From contig JAFLDQ010000088.1 of the NCBI GenBank assembly GCA_017302355.1, positions 1 to 13,700 of the forward strand: DNA of 13,700 bases. The letters are read 5' to 3'. Each line of letters opens with the position of its first letter. Position 1 is the first letter of the stretch. A program made the position numbers and the translations under genes. This document shows positions 1 to 7,067 of this stretch, piece after piece. Under the pieces are notes generated by a model. It worked only from the letters and a program-made list of their open reading frames with translations. It was not told the DNA's origin and ran no database searches. This DNA comes from Dechloromonas sp. (lineage in GTDB: Bacteria > Pseudomonadota > Gammaproteobacteria > Burkholderiales > Rhodocyclaceae).

Positions 1-96
1 CGTTCGAAACGGGGCAAAACGACCCGACGACAGCCGCTTCGGCACACATCACGGGGCTGACCAGCCAGAAAATCATGCGTTGGTAGCCACAGAGAA
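1..96. other. No confident gene (window edge)
   Basis: Two open frames touch the window edge. A plus-strand frame ends with a TAG at 84-86 (its last residues read SQKIMRW), and a minus-strand frame starting at 76 runs off the edge. Neither has a recognisable motif or a ribosome binding site. The plus frame could be the C-terminus of an upstream gene, but nothing here proves it. Confidence 0.2.
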
Positions 97-279
97 GGTT
101 TGAAATATTACGAACACGGATTCAGGAACCTGATTAGCAATGAACGTCAGCAACGTCATTCCGGCGAAAGCCGGAATCCAGCATGAGCGCCGAAACCCCC
201 TGGACACCGGCTTCCGCCGGTGTGACGGAGGATCATCGTCCCGTTTCTGACGATTCTTTCTAATCAGGTATTTCAAACC
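97..279. repeat. REP-like double hairpin inside a larger inverted repeat
   Basis: Two adjacent hairpins are visible: ATTCCGGC-gaaa-GCCGGAAT (159-178) and CACCGGC-ttcc-GCCGGTG (205-222). They are bracketed by CGTCA (154-158) with CCAG, and by CTGG with TGACG, so the whole core is also a dyad. This resembles the dispersed REP/dRS3-like repeats of betaproteobacteria. Outside the core lies a second pair of arms: GGTTTGAAATA (97-107) plus CCTGATTAG (129-137) on the left, and their complements at 269-279 and 260-268 on the right. The left arm carries a 21-nt insertion (108-128). The total length of ~183 bp with terminal inverted repeats suggests a small non-autonomous element built around a REP. 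An 8-bp direct repeat CATGCGTT lies at 74-81 and 279-286. Confidence 0.7.
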
Positions 280-295
280 ATGCGTTAACCCGCAC

Positions 296-318
296 CCGCG
301 GCGTTTCGCTTGCCGCGG
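296..318 (-). terminator. Stem-loop just past the nrdJ stop
   Basis: A 7-bp GC stem, CCGCGGC (296-302) with GCCGCGG (312-318), and a 9-nt loop lies 6 nt beyond the nrdJ stop codon on the minus strand. No clear U-tract follows, so it is a weak intrinsic terminator at best; it may instead stabilise the mRNA 3' end. Confidence 0.35.
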
Positions 319-324
319 CCCGCG

Positions 325-3210
325 TCAGCCGCAGGTGCCGACCGCGCCGCAGGCGGTGCAGAAGTCGCAGCCGTCCTTGCGGATCATGGTGTGGTTGCCG
401 CATTCGCTGCACAGTTTGCCCTGCGTCGGATGCACCGTGTTGCTGGCGTCCTCCGGCGCCTTCAGGATGCCCATCTGCTGCAGCGGGAAGCCGCTGTCGT
501 CGAGGATGCCGAGCATGGCGTAGCGGTGGATGATGAGCTGGGCGATGTAGGCAACGGTCGACGGGTAGGTCTGCTGCTTGCGCGAGCCGGGGACGAAGGC
601 CATGAAGTCGCCGAGCGGTTCCGGGTAGTCGAGGAGCTTGCGCAGCTTCATGCCGATCCACGCCGGATCGAGGACGCGCATGTCGAGCGACAGCAGCTTG
701 CACAGACCGTCGAGGGCGCGCGGATAGTTGCCCGACAGCCACATCGAATACGGGCGGGTGACGCCGTCGGGCAGGGTGATTTCCTTGAGCCCGAGGACGA
801 AATCCTCGCCGGTCGAGGGATTGTTGACGTCGACCGTCCACGACAGCGTGCCGTCGGTGCCGGTCTTCGGCTCCTGGGCGCTGAACAGGGCATCCTTCAC
901 TGGTGTCGGGCCTTTGTGCTTGAAGGCGCCCAGCTGTTCGCAACGCCAGCGGATGATCTGGGCCAGCGCCGAGACGACCGACGGCACGCGCTTGCGCTCG
1001 CCGTGCGGCGGCATCGGCATCTCGAACGAGTCGCCGGGGGTTTTGGCCAGCGCGTCCAGCTTCATTTCCAGCCAGCCGTGGTCGTTGGCGCGCATGTCCA
1101 TCGACAGCGTCTTGGCGAGTGCGCCGAGGCCGCGCGGCTCGGCCGGGCCATTGGCCCAGACCTCGAACGGCCAGGCGCGGCCTTCCGGCTCGACGTGGCC
1201 GACGAACAGCGCGAACTTGCCGATCGGCGAGTCGAGCATGTAGGTCCAGCACAGGTTGCCTTCGGGCAGGTTGGGGCGGCCCGGCCAGCGCAGGCTGGCG
1301 AGCACCGGGGCCGGCAGGTCCTTGATCGACAGGCGGCGGTTGGTGTCGGAAACGAAATCCTGCGGCGATTTGGCGTCGACCGCGACAGCCTCGACCGGCT
1401 CGACCGACAGCACCGCGCCGAGAACGCTGTTCGGGCGGTAGGTGGCCAGCCCCTTGAGGCCGGATTTCCAGGCGCTCATGTAGAGGTCCTGGAAGTCTTC
1501 GTAGGGGTACTCCGCCGGCACGTTGACCGTCTTGGAGATCGAGGTGTCGATGTACGGTGCGACGGCGGCGACCATGTCCTTGTGGGCGGCAGCGGAGATT
1601 TCCAGCGCGGTGACGAAATAGTCCGGCAGCTTGCCGACGTCGCCGCCCTGATGCTTGTACAAACGCCAGGCATAATCCTCGACGGAATACTCCTTGAGCG
1701 TGCCGTCGGGCATGCGCTTCTTACGGCTGTAGGTCCACGAGAAGGGCGGTTCGATGCCGTTCGACGCGTTGTCGGCGAAAGCCAGAGAGATGGTGCCGGT
1801 CGGCGCGATCGACAGCAGGTGCGAATTGCGCAGGCCATGCTTGCGGATTTCCGCCTTGACCTCGTTGGGCAGACGGGAAGCGAAGTTGCCGCCGGACAGA
1901 TAGAGTTCGGCGTTGAACAGCGGGAAGGCGCCGCGTTCCCTGGCCAGTTCGACCGAATACAGATAGGCGCTGTCGCGCATGAATTCGGTGATGCGGGTGG
2001 CCATACCGCGCGCCTCCGGCTTGTCGTAACGCAGGCGGAGCATGGCCAGGGTATCGCCAAGGCCGGTGTAGCCAAGGCCGACGCGACGCTTGTTGGCGGC
2101 TTCCTGCGCCTGGCGCTCGAGCGGCCAATGGGTGGTGTCGAGGACGTTGTCGAGCATGCGGGTCGACACGCGGACGACTTCGGCAAAACCGTTGAAATCG
2201 AAGCTGGCCTTGTCGGAGAAGGCATCCTTGACGAACAGCGTCAGGTTGATCGACCCCAGGCAGCAGCAGCCGTAAGGCGGCAGCGGCTGCTCGGCGCAGG
2301 GATTGGTGGCCTCGATCACTTCGCAGTAGTTGAGGTTGTTATCCTTGTTCATGCGGTCGAGAAACAGGATGCCCGGCTCGGCGTGGTCATAGGTGGATTT
2401 CATCACCTGGTCCCAGAGGTCGCGGGCGCGCAGCCTGCGGTAGATCCACGTGCCGTCCTCGCGCTGGTAGGCGCCCGACCGCTTCATGTCGGTGTTGGGC
2501 TCGGCGCGATGCAGCAGCTCGACCTCGCCGTCACCGTCGACCGCTTCCATGAAGGCGTCGGTGACGCCGATCGAAATGTTGAAGTTGGTCAGATCGCCCT
2601 TGTCCTTGGCGTGGATGAAGTCCTCGATGTCCGGATGGTCGCAGCGCAGCACGCCCATCTGGGCGCCGCGCCGGGCGCCGGCCGATTCGACGGTTTCGCA
2701 GGAGCGGTCGAACACGCGCATGTACGACACCGGGCCGGATGCGCGCGACTGCGTGCCCTTGACGTGGGCGCCCTGCGGGCGGATGCTGGAAAAGTCATAG
2801 CCGACACCGCCGCCGCGGCGCATGGTTTCGGCAGCCTGGGCCAGCGCGGCGTAGATGCCGGGCTTGCCATCGACGGTTTCGACGATCGAATCGCCCACCG
2901 GCTGCACGAAACAGTTGATCAGCGTGGCATGGAGGTCGGTGCCGGCGGCGGAGTTGATGCGGCCGGCCGGGATGAAACCGTTTTCCTGCGCCCACAGGAA
3001 GCGCGCCTCCCAATGGGCTCTGTCCTTTTCCTGCTCGACCTGCGCCAGCGCATAGGCCACGCGCTTGCGAACGTCGTGTACGTTGGTTTCCTTGCCCTTC
3101 GCGTACTTCTCGATCAGCACCTCGCCGGAGATCTCCTGCTCGGGGAGCGGGGCAAAGCGCGGAGGGGCGGGGATGTCGGTCAGTGAGAGTTGTTCGGAAA
3201 CTGGGCTCAT
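325..3210 (-). CDS. nrdJ: Adenosylcobalamin-dependent (class II) ribonucleotide reductase
   Basis: The protein reduces ribonucleotides to deoxyribonucleotides in the cytoplasm, using coenzyme B12 to start the radical and therefore independent of oxygen. The start is placed at 3210 (961 aa): GAGGAG lies 8 nt upstream, while a possible ATG at 3267 has no such site and falls between that SD and the NrdR boxes. Seen in the sequence: the first redox cysteine in LINCFVQPV (C100); the radical-site motif NPCAE (N303, C305, E307); the partner cysteine before LGSINL (C317); the phosphate loop PTGTISL (470-476). Two tandem copies of a TSCPD-like domain follow at about 655-763 and 785-902. The end is a Cys-rich tail (C934xxC937, C948, C951xxC954, C960) like the zinc-binding or thiol-relay tails of this family. 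The length matches long proteobacterial NrdJ. It is transcribed alone, probably under NrdR control. The call is firm; the assignment of the tail is inference. Confidence 0.97.
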   Translation of the reverse strand: MSPVSEQLSLTDIPAPPRFAPLPEQEISGEVLIEKYAKGKETNVHDVRKRVAYALAQVEQEKDRAHWEARFLWAQENGFIPAGRINSAAGTDLHATLINCFVQPVGDSIVETVDGKPGIYAALAQAAETMRRGGGVGYDFSSIRPQGAHVKGTQSRASGPVSYMRVFDRSCETVESAGARRGAQMGVLRCDHPDIEDFIHAKDKGDLTNFNISIGVTDAFMEAVDGDGEVELLHRAEPNTDMKRSGAYQREDGTWIYRRLRARDLWDQVMKSTYDHAEPGILFLDRMNKDNNLNYCEVIEATNPCAEQPLPPYGCCCLGSINLTLFVKDAFSDKASFDFNGFAEVVRVSTRMLDNVLDTTHWPLERQAQEAANKRRVGLGYTGLGDTLAMLRLRYDKPEARGMATRITEFMRDSAYLYSVELARERGAFPLFNAELYLSGGNFASRLPNEVKAEIRKHGLRNSHLLSIAPTGTISLAFADNASNGIEPPFSWTYSRKKRMPDGTLKEYSVEDYAWRLYKHQGGDVGKLPDYFVTALEISAAAHKDMVAAVAPYIDTSISKTVNVPAEYPYEDFQDLYMSAWKSGLKGLATYRPNSVLGAVLSVEPVEAVAVDAKSPQDFVSDTNRRLSIKDLPAPVLASLRWPGRPNLPEGNLCWTYMLDSPIGKFALFVGHVEPEGRAWPFEVWANGPAEPRGLGALAKTLSMDMRANDHGWLEMKLDALAKTPGDSFEMPMPPHGERKRVPSVVSALAQIIRWRCEQLGAFKHKGPTPVKDALFSAQEPKTGTDGTLSWTVDVNNPSTGEDFVLGLKEITLPDGVTRPYSMWLSGNYPRALDGLCKLLSLDMRVLDPAWIGMKLRKLLDYPEPLGDFMAFVPGSRKQQTYPSTVAYIAQLIIHRYAMLGILDDSGFPLQQMGILKAPEDASNTVHPTQGKLCSECGNHTMIRKDGCDFCTACGAVGTCG

Positions 3211-3269
3211 GGGGCGCTCCTCGGGGTGGTGTTGGTTGTCGGGTGGAGATCTCTTCGGGTTTTGCAAAG

Positions 3270-3316
3270 CTACTATATCTAGTGGGTCAAGGCAATACGT
3301 TGACTAAATATGGTGT
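3270..3316 (-). promoter_or_regulatory. Two NrdR boxes upstream of nrdJ
   Basis: Two 16-bp near-palindromes of the NrdR type are visible on the plus strand: CTACTATATCTAGTGG (3270-3285) and TGACTAAATATGGTGT (3301-3316). They fit the known consensus pattern ACAcwATATATwGTGT. Their centres are 31 bp apart, about three helical turns, the spacing normally seen for paired NrdR boxes. A possible -35 TTGACC (minus strand, 3290-3285) lies between and against the boxes. NrdR represses RNR genes when dATP is high. Confidence 0.8.
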
Positions 3317-3690
3317 TTCCCGCATATTCCCGAACGCCATGCCGATGCCCCGGAAGGCGCGAAAGATGTCAGGTTGTGTCAGGCGCAGTAAGATTCTGGC
3401 AATTCGCGCAAAACATTTCCGGCACTCCGTTTAGTGCCAAACATCGCGCAAATATTGTTTTCCTGCCTGCACGCGATTCGTTAATTTAGACCAACATCGG
3501 GCGGATGCTATCGGATTTCGTAACGCGATTCTGACCCGAAATCCCGACCGGAACTCTACGCGCTCGGCAAGGCGCCCCGGCTTTCCTGATAAACAAAGAA
3601 ATCTGAATCCGTGTTCATTTGTCATAGATCAAGCGTAGTGCGTTGATTATTTGTAACAATACCGCATCCCAGTCCTTCACCCATTTGATC
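3317..3690. other. Intergenic region between nrdJ and the mobile cluster
   Basis: No gene is recognisable here. It contains a 6-bp hairpin GGCACT-ccgttt-AGTGCC (3421-3438) flanked by related TCGCGCAAA words at 3403 and 3444, a 14-nt sequence (3603-3616) that is the exact reverse complement of 112-125, and an FNR-like site at 3619-3632. No cobalamin riboswitch B12-box (CAGCCACTG-like word) is visible on either strand. Confidence 0.6.
3619..3660 (+). promoter_or_regulatory. Possible FNR/ANR-type promoter
   Basis: TTGTCATAGATCAA (3619-3632) matches the FNR consensus TTGAT-N4-ATCAA perfectly in the right half and 3 of 5 in the left half. A weak -10 (TAACAAT, 3654-3660) places a start near 3667, about 41.5 nt from the site centre, as in class II FNR promoters. 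It points at a truncated transposase, so its original gene may be gone. Chance occurrence is possible. Confidence 0.3.
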
Positions 3691-3825
3691 ATGGCCCGTT
3701 TCGAAGTCAAGCAATCCGCGAAGCTCAACCTGACCTCCTGCTCCGGTCTGGCGATGATCGGTCAGTGCTGTCAGGCCGCACAGGTCGATGCCGTGATCGA
3801 TCCCCGTCTGCCGGTGTCCGGCGCG
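3691..3825 (+). pseudogene. Truncated transposase N-terminus, IS1380-like
   Basis: An ATG at 3691 opens a frame of 45 residues that includes LNLTSCSGLAMIGQCC and VDAVIDPRLPVSG. These match, from memory, the start of IS1380-type transposases (a conserved GLA.IG word, then a PVS word before the block that precedes the first catalytic Asp). The homology stops exactly where the IS3-family end begins (3826/3827). There is no Shine-Dalgarno sequence and no catalytic residue left, so it is a dead remnant. The exact family is tentative; other DDE transposases could start similarly. Confidence 0.5.
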
Positions 3826-4939
3826 TGTCAAGATAGTTGTCGGCTCGGACATGCCGCCAATGGTTGAGTATGGTGATCCGCCAATGCGTATGGATGACGG
3901 AGTCCCGTTCCGGATTGAGGGTAACGGAGCCGATCGGGCACCAGTTGCGGGTGTTGCCCGACCAGCGCGCAGGCTGTTGTTCCCGGGCACGCAGATACAC
4001 CGCATGGCGAGCCGCCAGGATCGCCTTGTCTTCGCCGGCGTGACGCTGGGCCGGACTGACATAGCGAATGCCGCCATGCCGGTGATCGACGTTGTACCAC
4101 TGGACGAAATCGGCAGCCCAGACGCGTGCCGCATCCAGACCGGTGAAGCCCCGGGCAGGAAACTCGGGGCGGTACTTGGCGGTGCGAAACAGCGACTCGG
4201 CGTAGGCGTTGTCGTCGCTGACGCGGGGGCGCGAGTACGAAGGCTTGACGCCGAGCCAGTTGAGCATGGCCAGCACCGTCGTGGCTTTCAGGGTGGAACC
4301 GTTATCGCCGTGCAGGACCGGTTTGGCGCTCATGGCGGCAATCCCCTCGGCCAGCGCCGTGCGGCGCACCAGATGGACGGCATGGTCGGCATGATCGCGG
4401 TCATGGACCTCCCAGCCGACGATCTTGCGGCTGTAAAGATCGAGGATCAGGTAAAGATGGAACCAGCGGCCAGCCACTTGGACGGCCAGGTAGGTCATGT
4501 CCCAACACCAGACCTGACACGGCGCGGTGGCGATGTGCGTCGTCGGCGGCCGGCTGGTCCTGGGCGCCTTGGCGCGCCCGCGGCGTGTGGCTTGTCCGTG
4601 TTCGCGCAGGAGGCGGCTGAAGGTCGATTCGCTGGCCAGATAGAGGCCTTCGTCGGCCAGCATGGGGACGATGCGGGCTGGCGGTACGGCGGCAAAGCGC
4701 GGCTCCTTGGCCACCGCCAGCACCCGTGCCCGCTCGGCTTCGGAAAGGGCGTGCCCGGGAATCGGGCGCACCGCCTGCGGCCGGCGGTCCCCGCCGGTCA
4801 GGCCCTCACCGGCCTGCCAGCGTTGCAATGTCCGCAAGTCAATGCCGGCGACCGCGCAGGCCGGCTTGAGCCGCGCCCCGGCGGCGTGTGCGCCGTGGAT
4901 GTCTCGGGCCAGCGCCTGGCCATCTTCGAGGCCGATCAT
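3725..4939 (-). CDS. IS3-family transposase OrfB (integrase core), partner lost
   Basis: A DDE-type integrase catalytic subunit of 404 codons. An N-terminal helix-turn-helix (RTLQRWQ, 36-42) is followed by the rve core with D147 (CWDMTYL), D212 (HGDNGS) and E248 (NAYAES), the D-D-35-E spacing of IS3 elements. In intact relatives this protein is made by frameshift from orfA, which should end just before the ATG at 4939. Here the DNA upstream of that ATG is foreign and gives only AGG directly against the ATG, so expression is doubtful. The frame has no stop before the element end: the IR itself encodes DNYLD, and roughly the last 33 residues come from the neighbouring transposase fragment read in antisense. 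A lost native stop by frameshift is possible. Family call firm; activity unlikely. Confidence 0.85.
   Translation of the reverse strand: MIGLEDGQALARDIHGAHAAGARLKPACAVAGIDLRTLQRWQAGEGLTGGDRRPQAVRPIPGHALSEAERARVLAVAKEPRFAAVPPARIVPMLADEGLYLASESTFSRLLREHGQATRRGRAKAPRTSRPPTTHIATAPCQVWCWDMTYLAVQVAGRWFHLYLILDLYSRKIVGWEVHDRDHADHAVHLVRRTALAEGIAAMSAKPVLHGDNGSTLKATTVLAMLNWLGVKPSYSRPRVSDDNAYAESLFRTAKYRPEFPARGFTGLDAARVWAADFVQWYNVDHRHGGIRYVSPAQRHAGEDKAILAARHAVYLRAREQQPARWSGNTRNWCPIGSVTLNPERDSVIHTHWRITILNHWRHVRADNYLDTRRTPADGDRSRHRPVRPDSTDRSSPDRSRRSG
3827..3847 (+). repeat. IS3-family terminal inverted repeat, orfB side
   Basis: It begins GTCAAGATAGTTGTCGG and pairs with the complement of 6748-6768 with three mismatches. 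The T at 3826 may belong to the end, giving the TG terminus usual for IS3 elements. Confidence 0.75.
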
Positions 4940-4941
4940 CC

Positions 4942-5073
4942 TAAAAACCGCAGTTGAAAGCTAACTCATTGAATTTACGCATGACATGCAACTGCTCAGC
5001 AGTTGGCGCAAAATCATGCAACTCGTTGGATAAGCGCATGAATTTCTTGTTCGACGTTTTCAACTGCGGTTTA
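4942..5073. mobile_element. 128-bp inverted-repeat element (MITE-like)
   Basis: A perfect 15-bp inverted repeat, AAACCGCAGTTGAAA (4945-4959) and its complement (5058-5072), brackets a 98-bp interior. CTA/TAG words lie just outside. The interior has a near-perfect palindrome CAACTGCTCAGCAGTTG (4989-5005) and repeats of CATGCAACT, but no coding capacity. It sits exactly between the start of the IS3 orfB and the 3' flank of the IS110 gene. Size and ends fit a non-autonomous element, but it could also be a structured end of a larger transposon. No partner transposase with these ends is in the window. Confidence 0.55.
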
Positions 5074-5146
5074 GCGTGAAAGAGTTGGATATCAGGCCAA
5101 TGAGGACCCTGACCAGTAAAGGTCATGCGAAAGGGGACATTGACGG

Positions 5147-6370
5147 TCAGGCTCGGGCTTGTGCGATGAAGCCGAACTTGGTCAGAGCCTTGATCCAGCG
5201 AGGGGCGTTGCGTTGAACGGAAAGTGCTTCATAGTCGGTGGCGGAATCCCGGTAATGTTCGCGCCGCTTGAGCATGAAGAAGATGGTGCGGAGAATCTTG
5301 TGGCCGATGGCGATGATGGCGCGCTTGTAGCCACGCCGAACGACGAGCGACTGGAATTTCGACTTGAACACGGACGTCGTTCGACTGGCGGCATGGGCGA
5401 ACTCGCAAAGCAGACGGCGGACGTAGAGGTTGCCCTTGCGGAGGTGGCCGGACTTGCGCTTGCCGGCCGACTCGTTGTTACCGGGACAGATACCGACCCA
5501 GGAAGCCAGGCGGTCGGCACTGCCGAAGGCATCCATATCGGTGCCAATCTCGATCAGCAGCATGGCGGCGCCGATCAGATCGACGCCGGGGATCGTCTGC
5601 AACAGCGCCAAGGTATTGCGCTCGGATTCGAGTTCGGCCAACAGACGGGCATCGAAGCGAGCAATGCGGGCCTCGATCTCCGCGATATGTCGCATCAGTT
5701 CATCGAGGACGAAGCGATGGCTGGCACTGAGATCGCCTTGCAGGGCATCGAAGATTTCCGCCCGGCTGGCCTTCAGGCGAGTGCTGGCCAGTTTCAGCAC
5801 CGCGTGGGGTGGTTGGCCGGCGATGATCGCTTTGACCATGGCACGGGCAGATTGACCATGGAGGTCGCTCACCACGACACCGAGACGAACACCGGCGTCA
5901 GTCGGTACCTTGTGCAGCCGGTTCTTCTCGGAGGCCAGTTGGCCGACCAGTTTCTGCCTTTGGCGGGCGATCAGGCGCAGCTCACGCAGTTTGGCTGGCG
6001 GCACAAACGAGCCGCGCAGCAAACCCGCGCGTGCCAACGTCGCCAGCCAGTGAGCATCACCCACGTCCGTCTTGCGGCCCGGGACATTCTTGACGTGCCG
6101 CGCATTCACCACCTTGGCGCGAATACCGGCCACCTCCAGGGCCGCATACGGACTCTTCCAGTAGATGCCCGTGTTTTCCATCACAACCTCGTCGGGCTTC
6201 AACGAGGCGACCCAATCGGCCAGTTCCCGGCGGTCTCGCTTGTATCCACCAAACTGTCGTTGCTCGATGCGCGAGTTGCCATCGGGTTCCTCGATCAGCG
6301 CACAGGCCGTAATTTGCGCCTGATGGATGTCGAGGCCGATCACGCGTTTGTACAGCGCCATCAGTTCCAT
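5147..6370 (-). CDS. IS110-family transposase (DEDD recombinase)
   Basis: A bridge-RNA-guided type recombinase of 407 residues, full length for the family. The N-terminal RuvC-like domain shows D14 (GLDIHQ), E65 (VMENTGIYW), D102 and D105 (KTDVGDAHWLA), the DEDD set. A coiled-coil-like middle (about 220-255) leads to the C-terminal Tnp domain with LLQTIPGVDLIGAAML (256-271) and NNESAGKRKSG (298-308); S301 is the likely nucleophilic serine by analogy with IS621. The start at 6370 has AGGAGG 4 nt upstream; the in-frame ATG at 6361 would leave a 13-nt gap. No frameshift or stop is seen, so it may be active. It interrupts the orfA of an IS3-family element. Confidence 0.93.
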   Translation of the reverse strand: MELMALYKRVIGLDIHQAQITACALIEEPDGNSRIEQRQFGGYKRDRRELADWVASLKPDEVVMENTGIYWKSPYAALEVAGIRAKVVNARHVKNVPGRKTDVGDAHWLATLARAGLLRGSFVPPAKLRELRLIARQRQKLVGQLASEKNRLHKVPTDAGVRLGVVVSDLHGQSARAMVKAIIAGQPPHAVLKLASTRLKASRAEIFDALQGDLSASHRFVLDELMRHIAEIEARIARFDARLLAELESERNTLALLQTIPGVDLIGAAMLLIEIGTDMDAFGSADRLASWVGICPGNNESAGKRKSGHLRKGNLYVRRLLCEFAHAASRTTSVFKSKFQSLVVRRGYKRAIIAIGHKILRTIFFMLKRREHYRDSATDYEALSVQRNAPRWIKALTKFGFIAQARA

Positions 6371-6628
6371 ACCGCCTCCTGTCGATCTACACTCAAGGGC
6401 GGAAGGTGGCGGGTGCCGGAACTGAATGTGCCTGAAGGCGACAAGTCGCCAACGGCCTGTTTAGCGTGCGCTCTCTATGGAAGCAATCCGGGGTGCGAGT
6501 CAGTCCGGCGGGTTACGTTAGGTGCGGGGTCCAGCCGCCAAAAAATTTCACAACCTCTACCCAGCACCTTCCACCCCGAAGTCTCTTTCATCTTCAGGGG
6601 TGGCGGCAACCACCATGATCGTTAGGTT
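6371..6628 (-). ncRNA. Candidate IS110 bridge RNA region (left end)
   Basis: A 258-nt non-coding leader lies upstream of the IS110 transposase on the same strand. A strong stem-loop stands near its 5' side: plus coordinates 6571-6603, CCACCCC and GAAG pairing with CTTC and GGGGTGG around a 10-nt loop, with one bulged base. A second hairpin GGCGAC-tt-GTCGCC lies at 6438-6451. In the IS110 group the bridge RNA is transcribed from this leader, starting with a stem-loop followed by target- and donor-binding loops. The exact RNA ends and the guide loops cannot be set by eye. Confidence 0.4.
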
Positions 6629-6711
6629 GATACCTCGCCCACTTCGGCGCTCTCCGGCGGCAACAACCTCGCCACCACCCTGTTCCTGAATGCTTCTCCG
6701 TACCGTGCCAT
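6622..6711 (-). pseudogene. IS3-family OrfA fragment (first ~28 codons)
   Basis: The ATG at 6711 is preceded by GAGGAG at good spacing. The frame begins MARYGEAFRNRVVARLL and continues with PPESAEVGEVS before a stop at 6622. The MARY...F....VARLLPPES start is that of OrfA proteins that accompany this OrfB type (recalled, not searched). Homology ends around 6628, where the IS110 leader begins. The rest of orfA is not found on the other side of the IS110 element, so it was deleted rather than merely split. Confidence 0.6.
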
Positions 6712-6747
6712 TTCTCCTCCTCGTCGCCCCCAGGTTCAACTTCTTAT

Positions 6748-6768
6748 CGAGGCGACAACTATTCTGAC
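6748..6768 (-). repeat. IS3-family terminal inverted repeat, orfA side
   Basis: On the minus strand it begins GTCAGAATAGTTGTCGC, matching the other end in 18 of 21 positions. Immediately outside it, at 6770, the reading frame of the truncated oxidoreductase begins. Confidence 0.75.
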
Positions 6769-6769
6769 G

Positions 6770-7066
6770 CATGGGGAGGGTACCGGCGGGTCGCCGCGAG
6801 ACCAGTGGCTGCCCTTCGACTATGCCCGTCTGCGCGCCATCTACAAGGGTAATCTGGTCCTCAACGACGGCTACGACTTCGCCAGCGCGCAGCAGGCCAT
6901 CGCCACCGGCGCCGCCGATGCCATCGCCTTCGGCCGCGCGCTGCTGGCCAATCCCGACCTGGTCGAGCGTTTCCGCCGCGGGACGCCGCTTAACCAGCCC
7001 GACTACGAAAGACTTTACGTCGGCGAGGAAAAGGGCTACACCGATTATCCGTTCCTCGCCGGGTAG
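6770..7066 (+). pseudogene. Old Yellow Enzyme family oxidoreductase, C-terminal remnant
   Basis: A frame of 98 codons resembles the C-terminus of FMN-dependent alkene/N-ethylmaleimide reductases (NemA/OYE family, TIM barrel). Seen: an EGTGGSPRD word, then LPFDYARLRAIYKGNLV, NDGYD (the phosphate-binding strand), AIAFGRALLANPDLVERF, LNQPD and the typical ending EKGYTDYPFLAG. Full-length members have about 360 residues, so some 260 are missing, including the active-site His/Asn and most FMN contacts. The remnant begins exactly at the IS3-family terminal repeat; no N-terminal part lies on the far side of the mobile cluster. It has no start codon of its own and is not functional, but read-through could feed the next gene. 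Confidence 0.85.
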
Positions 7067-7067
7067 C

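Larger units (their letters stand above)
5075..6628 (-). mobile_element. IS110-family element (boundaries approximate)
   Basis: It comprises the transposase gene at 5147-6370, a long non-coding leader of about 258 nt upstream and about 70 nt downstream. The upstream limit is set by where the orfA homology of the host IS3 element stops (near 6628); the downstream limit by the inverted-repeat element. A long left end and short right end without terminal inverted repeats is the arrangement of the IS110 group proper (IS1111-group members instead carry subterminal inverted repeats). A small stem TGACC-agtaaa-GGTCA lies at 5110-5125 in the right end. Confidence 0.65.
3827..6768 (-). mobile_element. 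IS3-family element, interrupted and rearranged
   Basis: The two ends are recognisable as imperfect inverted repeats, 18 of 21 identical: plus strand 3827-3847 (begins GTCAAGATAGTTGTCGG) against the complement of 6748-6768 (begins GTCAGAATAGTTGTCGC). Inside the 6768 end, on the minus strand, is the start of orfA (6711); near the 3827 end is an intact orfB (4939-3725). These two should overlap, but here they are separated by an IS110 element and a 128-bp inverted-repeat element, and most of orfA is gone. The outer flanks are two unrelated gene fragments (IS1380-like at left, an oxidoreductase at right) and no clear target duplication is seen, so the locus has also suffered deletion or recombination. 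Confidence 0.75.

Noticed and set aside
73..276. 67-codon open frame over the REP region
   Set aside because: Composed of the two hairpins read as protein; a typical spurious frame of REP sequences.
260..1252. Minus-strand open frame of 330 codons overlapping the nrdJ end
   Set aside because: Out-of-frame reading of nrdJ itself, Arg/Pro/Ala-rich, no motif.
310..3186. Long plus-strand open frame of 958 codons opposite nrdJ
   Set aside because: It is the antisense shadow of a GC-rich gene; composition is repetitive and rich in Arg/Val/Gly with no domain, while the minus strand encodes an unmistakable NrdJ.
3211..3690. Cobalamin riboswitch upstream of a B12-dependent enzyme
   Set aside because: No B12-box-like word is seen on either strand and the leader between the NrdR boxes and the start codon is too short.
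3851..4957. Plus-strand frame of 368 codons opposite IS3 orfB
   Set aside because: Antisense shadow of a gene with a clear DDE triad.
4941..5126. 61-codon frame across the inverted-repeat element as a possible orfA
   Set aside because: It bears no resemblance to IS3 OrfA, is built from the repeat arms, and the real orfA start is found at 6711.
5159..6625. Plus-strand frame of 488 codons opposite the IS110 transposase
   Set aside because: Antisense shadow; the minus strand has the complete DEDD motif set.
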